DNA of 6,191 bases from Pseudomonadota bacterium (lineage in GTDB: Bacteria > Pseudomonadota > Gammaproteobacteria > Steroidobacterales > Steroidobacteraceae). Under the pieces are notes generated by a model. It was not told the DNA's origin, searched no databases, and saw only the letters and a program-made list of their open reading frames with translations. Below are positions 5,145 to 6,191 of this stretch, piece by piece; position 1 is the stretch's first letter, and each line of letters starts with the position of its first letter. The translations under genes and the position numbers were made by a program. Location of the stretch: positions 1 through 6,191 of the forward strand of contig JAKAZP010000159.1 in assembly GCA_021815905.1 (NCBI GenBank), given 5' to 3'.

Positions 5145-6191
5145 ATGAGTGAGCGCGGTTACCTGCCCGGCGGTCGCCTGAGCCGCGACGCCCATCTCCT
5201 TTGCTTCTCCGCGTTCTTCGCCGACCTCGGGTATCAGGGCGTGGCCGCGCTCTTCCCGCTGTACCTCGTGTTTCATCTGCACGAGCCGGTGTACTGGTAC
5301 GGCATCGTCACGGCCATCGCCTTCGGCGGCGGGTCGCTCTTTTCCTGGCTCGGCGGTCTCGCCGGCGACCGTTTCGATCGCAAGTCCGTGGCGATCGCGG
5401 GCAATGCGCTCATTCCGCTCATGGCCTTCGCGGGCGCGCCGCACGAGCTGTGGCTGTCATCGCTGCTGTTCATCGGCGGGTGGTGGGCGCGATACTTCAG
5501 GACGCCCGCCAGGCGGGCACTCCTCGTCAACGTCACCGCCCCGGCCGAGCGGGCATTCGCGTTCGGATTCCTGCACGCGCTCGACATCGGCGGCGGAATG
5601 CTGTCGGCGCTGCTGGCGCTGCTTTTCATCTGGCGCAAGGTGCCCATCGGGACGGTGATCCTGTTCGCGCTGGCGCCGCTGCTCATCTCGACGGCGCTGC
5701 TGTTCCTCGTCGAGCGCTCGCGGCTGTATCCGCTCGAGACGCCCCGCTCGAGCGCCGGCGGCCACGACGGCGGCGGCCGGACGCTGCTCGTGGCGCTGCT
5801 CGCCTCGGCGACGCTCTACGGCTTCAGCTTCTACAACCTCGGATTTCCCATTCTCACGGCGACGGGCGGTCACGCGACGCGCGGGGCTTACGAGTCGGGC
5901 GTGCTGGCTTTCGTCGTCTACCTCGGGATCTCGGCGGTGAGCGGCTACGCGCTCGGGGCCGGACGGCGCTCGCCCGAGCGCGCGCTCTGGCTCCTCGGCT
6001 ATCTGCCGTCGGCGCTCGGCTCGGGGCTCATCGGCGTGACCGAGCTGCTGCACTTCGGCGCCGCTCCGTTCTACCTTGCCGTGGCGGTGCTCGGGGCCGG
6101 GATGGGCGGGGTCGAGACCTTCGAGCCGACGCTCGTCTCCTCGCTGGTCAAGCACTCGAGGCTCTCGCGCGGCATGGGGTTTCTCTCGGTC
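5145..6191 (+). CDS. Major facilitator superfamily transporter (3' end cut by the window edge)
   Basis: The frame is open from the ATG at 5145 to the window edge, giving 349 codons with no stop; about one to three membrane helices of a usual 400-residue MFS protein are probably missing. A short polar N-terminus leads into the first helix (about 17-44). The loop between helices 2 and 3 carries the MFS signature GGLAGDRFDRK (70-80) with Asp75, Arg76 and Arg79. RTPARRALLVNV (119-130) and a glycine-rich fifth helix (AFGFLHALDIGGGMLSALLAL, broken here at about 138-160) follow. A polar central loop at about 190-212 (RSRLYPLETP, then a Gly/His/Asp-rich stretch) separates the two six-helix halves. 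Further helices lie near 213-240, 252-272, 281-300 and 308-323. The protein acts in the inner membrane as a proton-coupled symporter or exporter; the direction and substrate cannot be told. It follows the reductase-like gene and may export its product or import its substrate. Confidence 0.9.
   Translation, partial: MSERGYLPGGRLSRDAHLLCFSAFFADLGYQGVAALFPLYLVFHLHEPVYWYGIVTAIAFGGGSLFSWLGGLAGDRFDRKSVAIAGNALIPLMAFAGAPHELWLSSLLFIGGWWARYFRTPARRALLVNVTAPAERAFAFGFLHALDIGGGMLSALLALLFIWRKVPIGTVILFALAPLLISTALLFLVERSRLYPLETPRSSAGGHDGGGRTLLVALLASATLYGFSFYNLGFPILTATGGHATRGAYESGVLAFVVYLGISAVSGYALGAGRRSPERALWLLGYLPSALGSGLIGVTELLHFGAAPFYLAVAVLGAGMGGVETFEPTLVSSLVKHSRLSRGMGFLSV

Noticed and set aside
4032..5444. 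Minus-strand open frame of 470 codons over the reductase-like gene
   Set aside because: It is an Arg/Glu/His-rich shadow of the plus-strand enzyme and MFS start, with no domain signature.

Overview
This window is GC-rich, protein-dense DNA with six genes on two diverging arms, two of them cut by the window edges. The organism is probably a high-GC proteobacterium. The reasons are a DUF2147 periplasmic protein, two GlxA-type regulators (one resembling the GbdR/CdhR/ArgR group known from pseudomonads) and Shine-Dalgarno-led starts. A genus cannot be named from this sequence. No RNA genes, CRISPR arrays, transposases or attachment sites were seen.

Left arm, minus strand, in order of transcription: an APC-superfamily amino acid permease (3851 to 2214), a secreted DUF2147 protein (2139 to 1600), a GlxA-family regulator with a DJ-1/PfpI-like domain plus an AraC-type DNA-binding domain (1586 to 510), and the N-terminal 111 codons of a second, different GlxA-family regulator (335 to 1, continuing off the left edge). 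The DUF2147 and regulator genes are only 13 bp apart, and the gap holds the regulator's ribosome binding site. The permease is separated from the DUF2147 gene by 74 bp dominated by a long nested stem-loop. The second regulator has its own 174 bp upstream region with an AT-rich patch flanked by inverted repeats.

Right arm, plus strand: a ketopantoate-reductase-family (ApbA/PanE-like) oxidoreductase (4086 to 5066) whose usual substrate-binding asparagines are replaced, then after 78 bp an MFS transporter (5145 onward) that runs off the right edge. The 234 bp between the two arms holds two short perfect inverted repeats, one near each divergent gene.

Taken together, the locus looks like an accessory amino-acid or small-carboxylate handling island: an importer with a GbdR/ArgR-like sensor-regulator on one side, and a 2-oxoacid reductase-like enzyme with a major facilitator on the other. 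The family calls are secure. The joint function and the substrate are inference. Nothing here amounts to a clear new system; the most worthwhile leads are the altered active site of the reductase-like enzyme, the unusual stem-loop after the permease, and the regulator/DUF2147 pairing.
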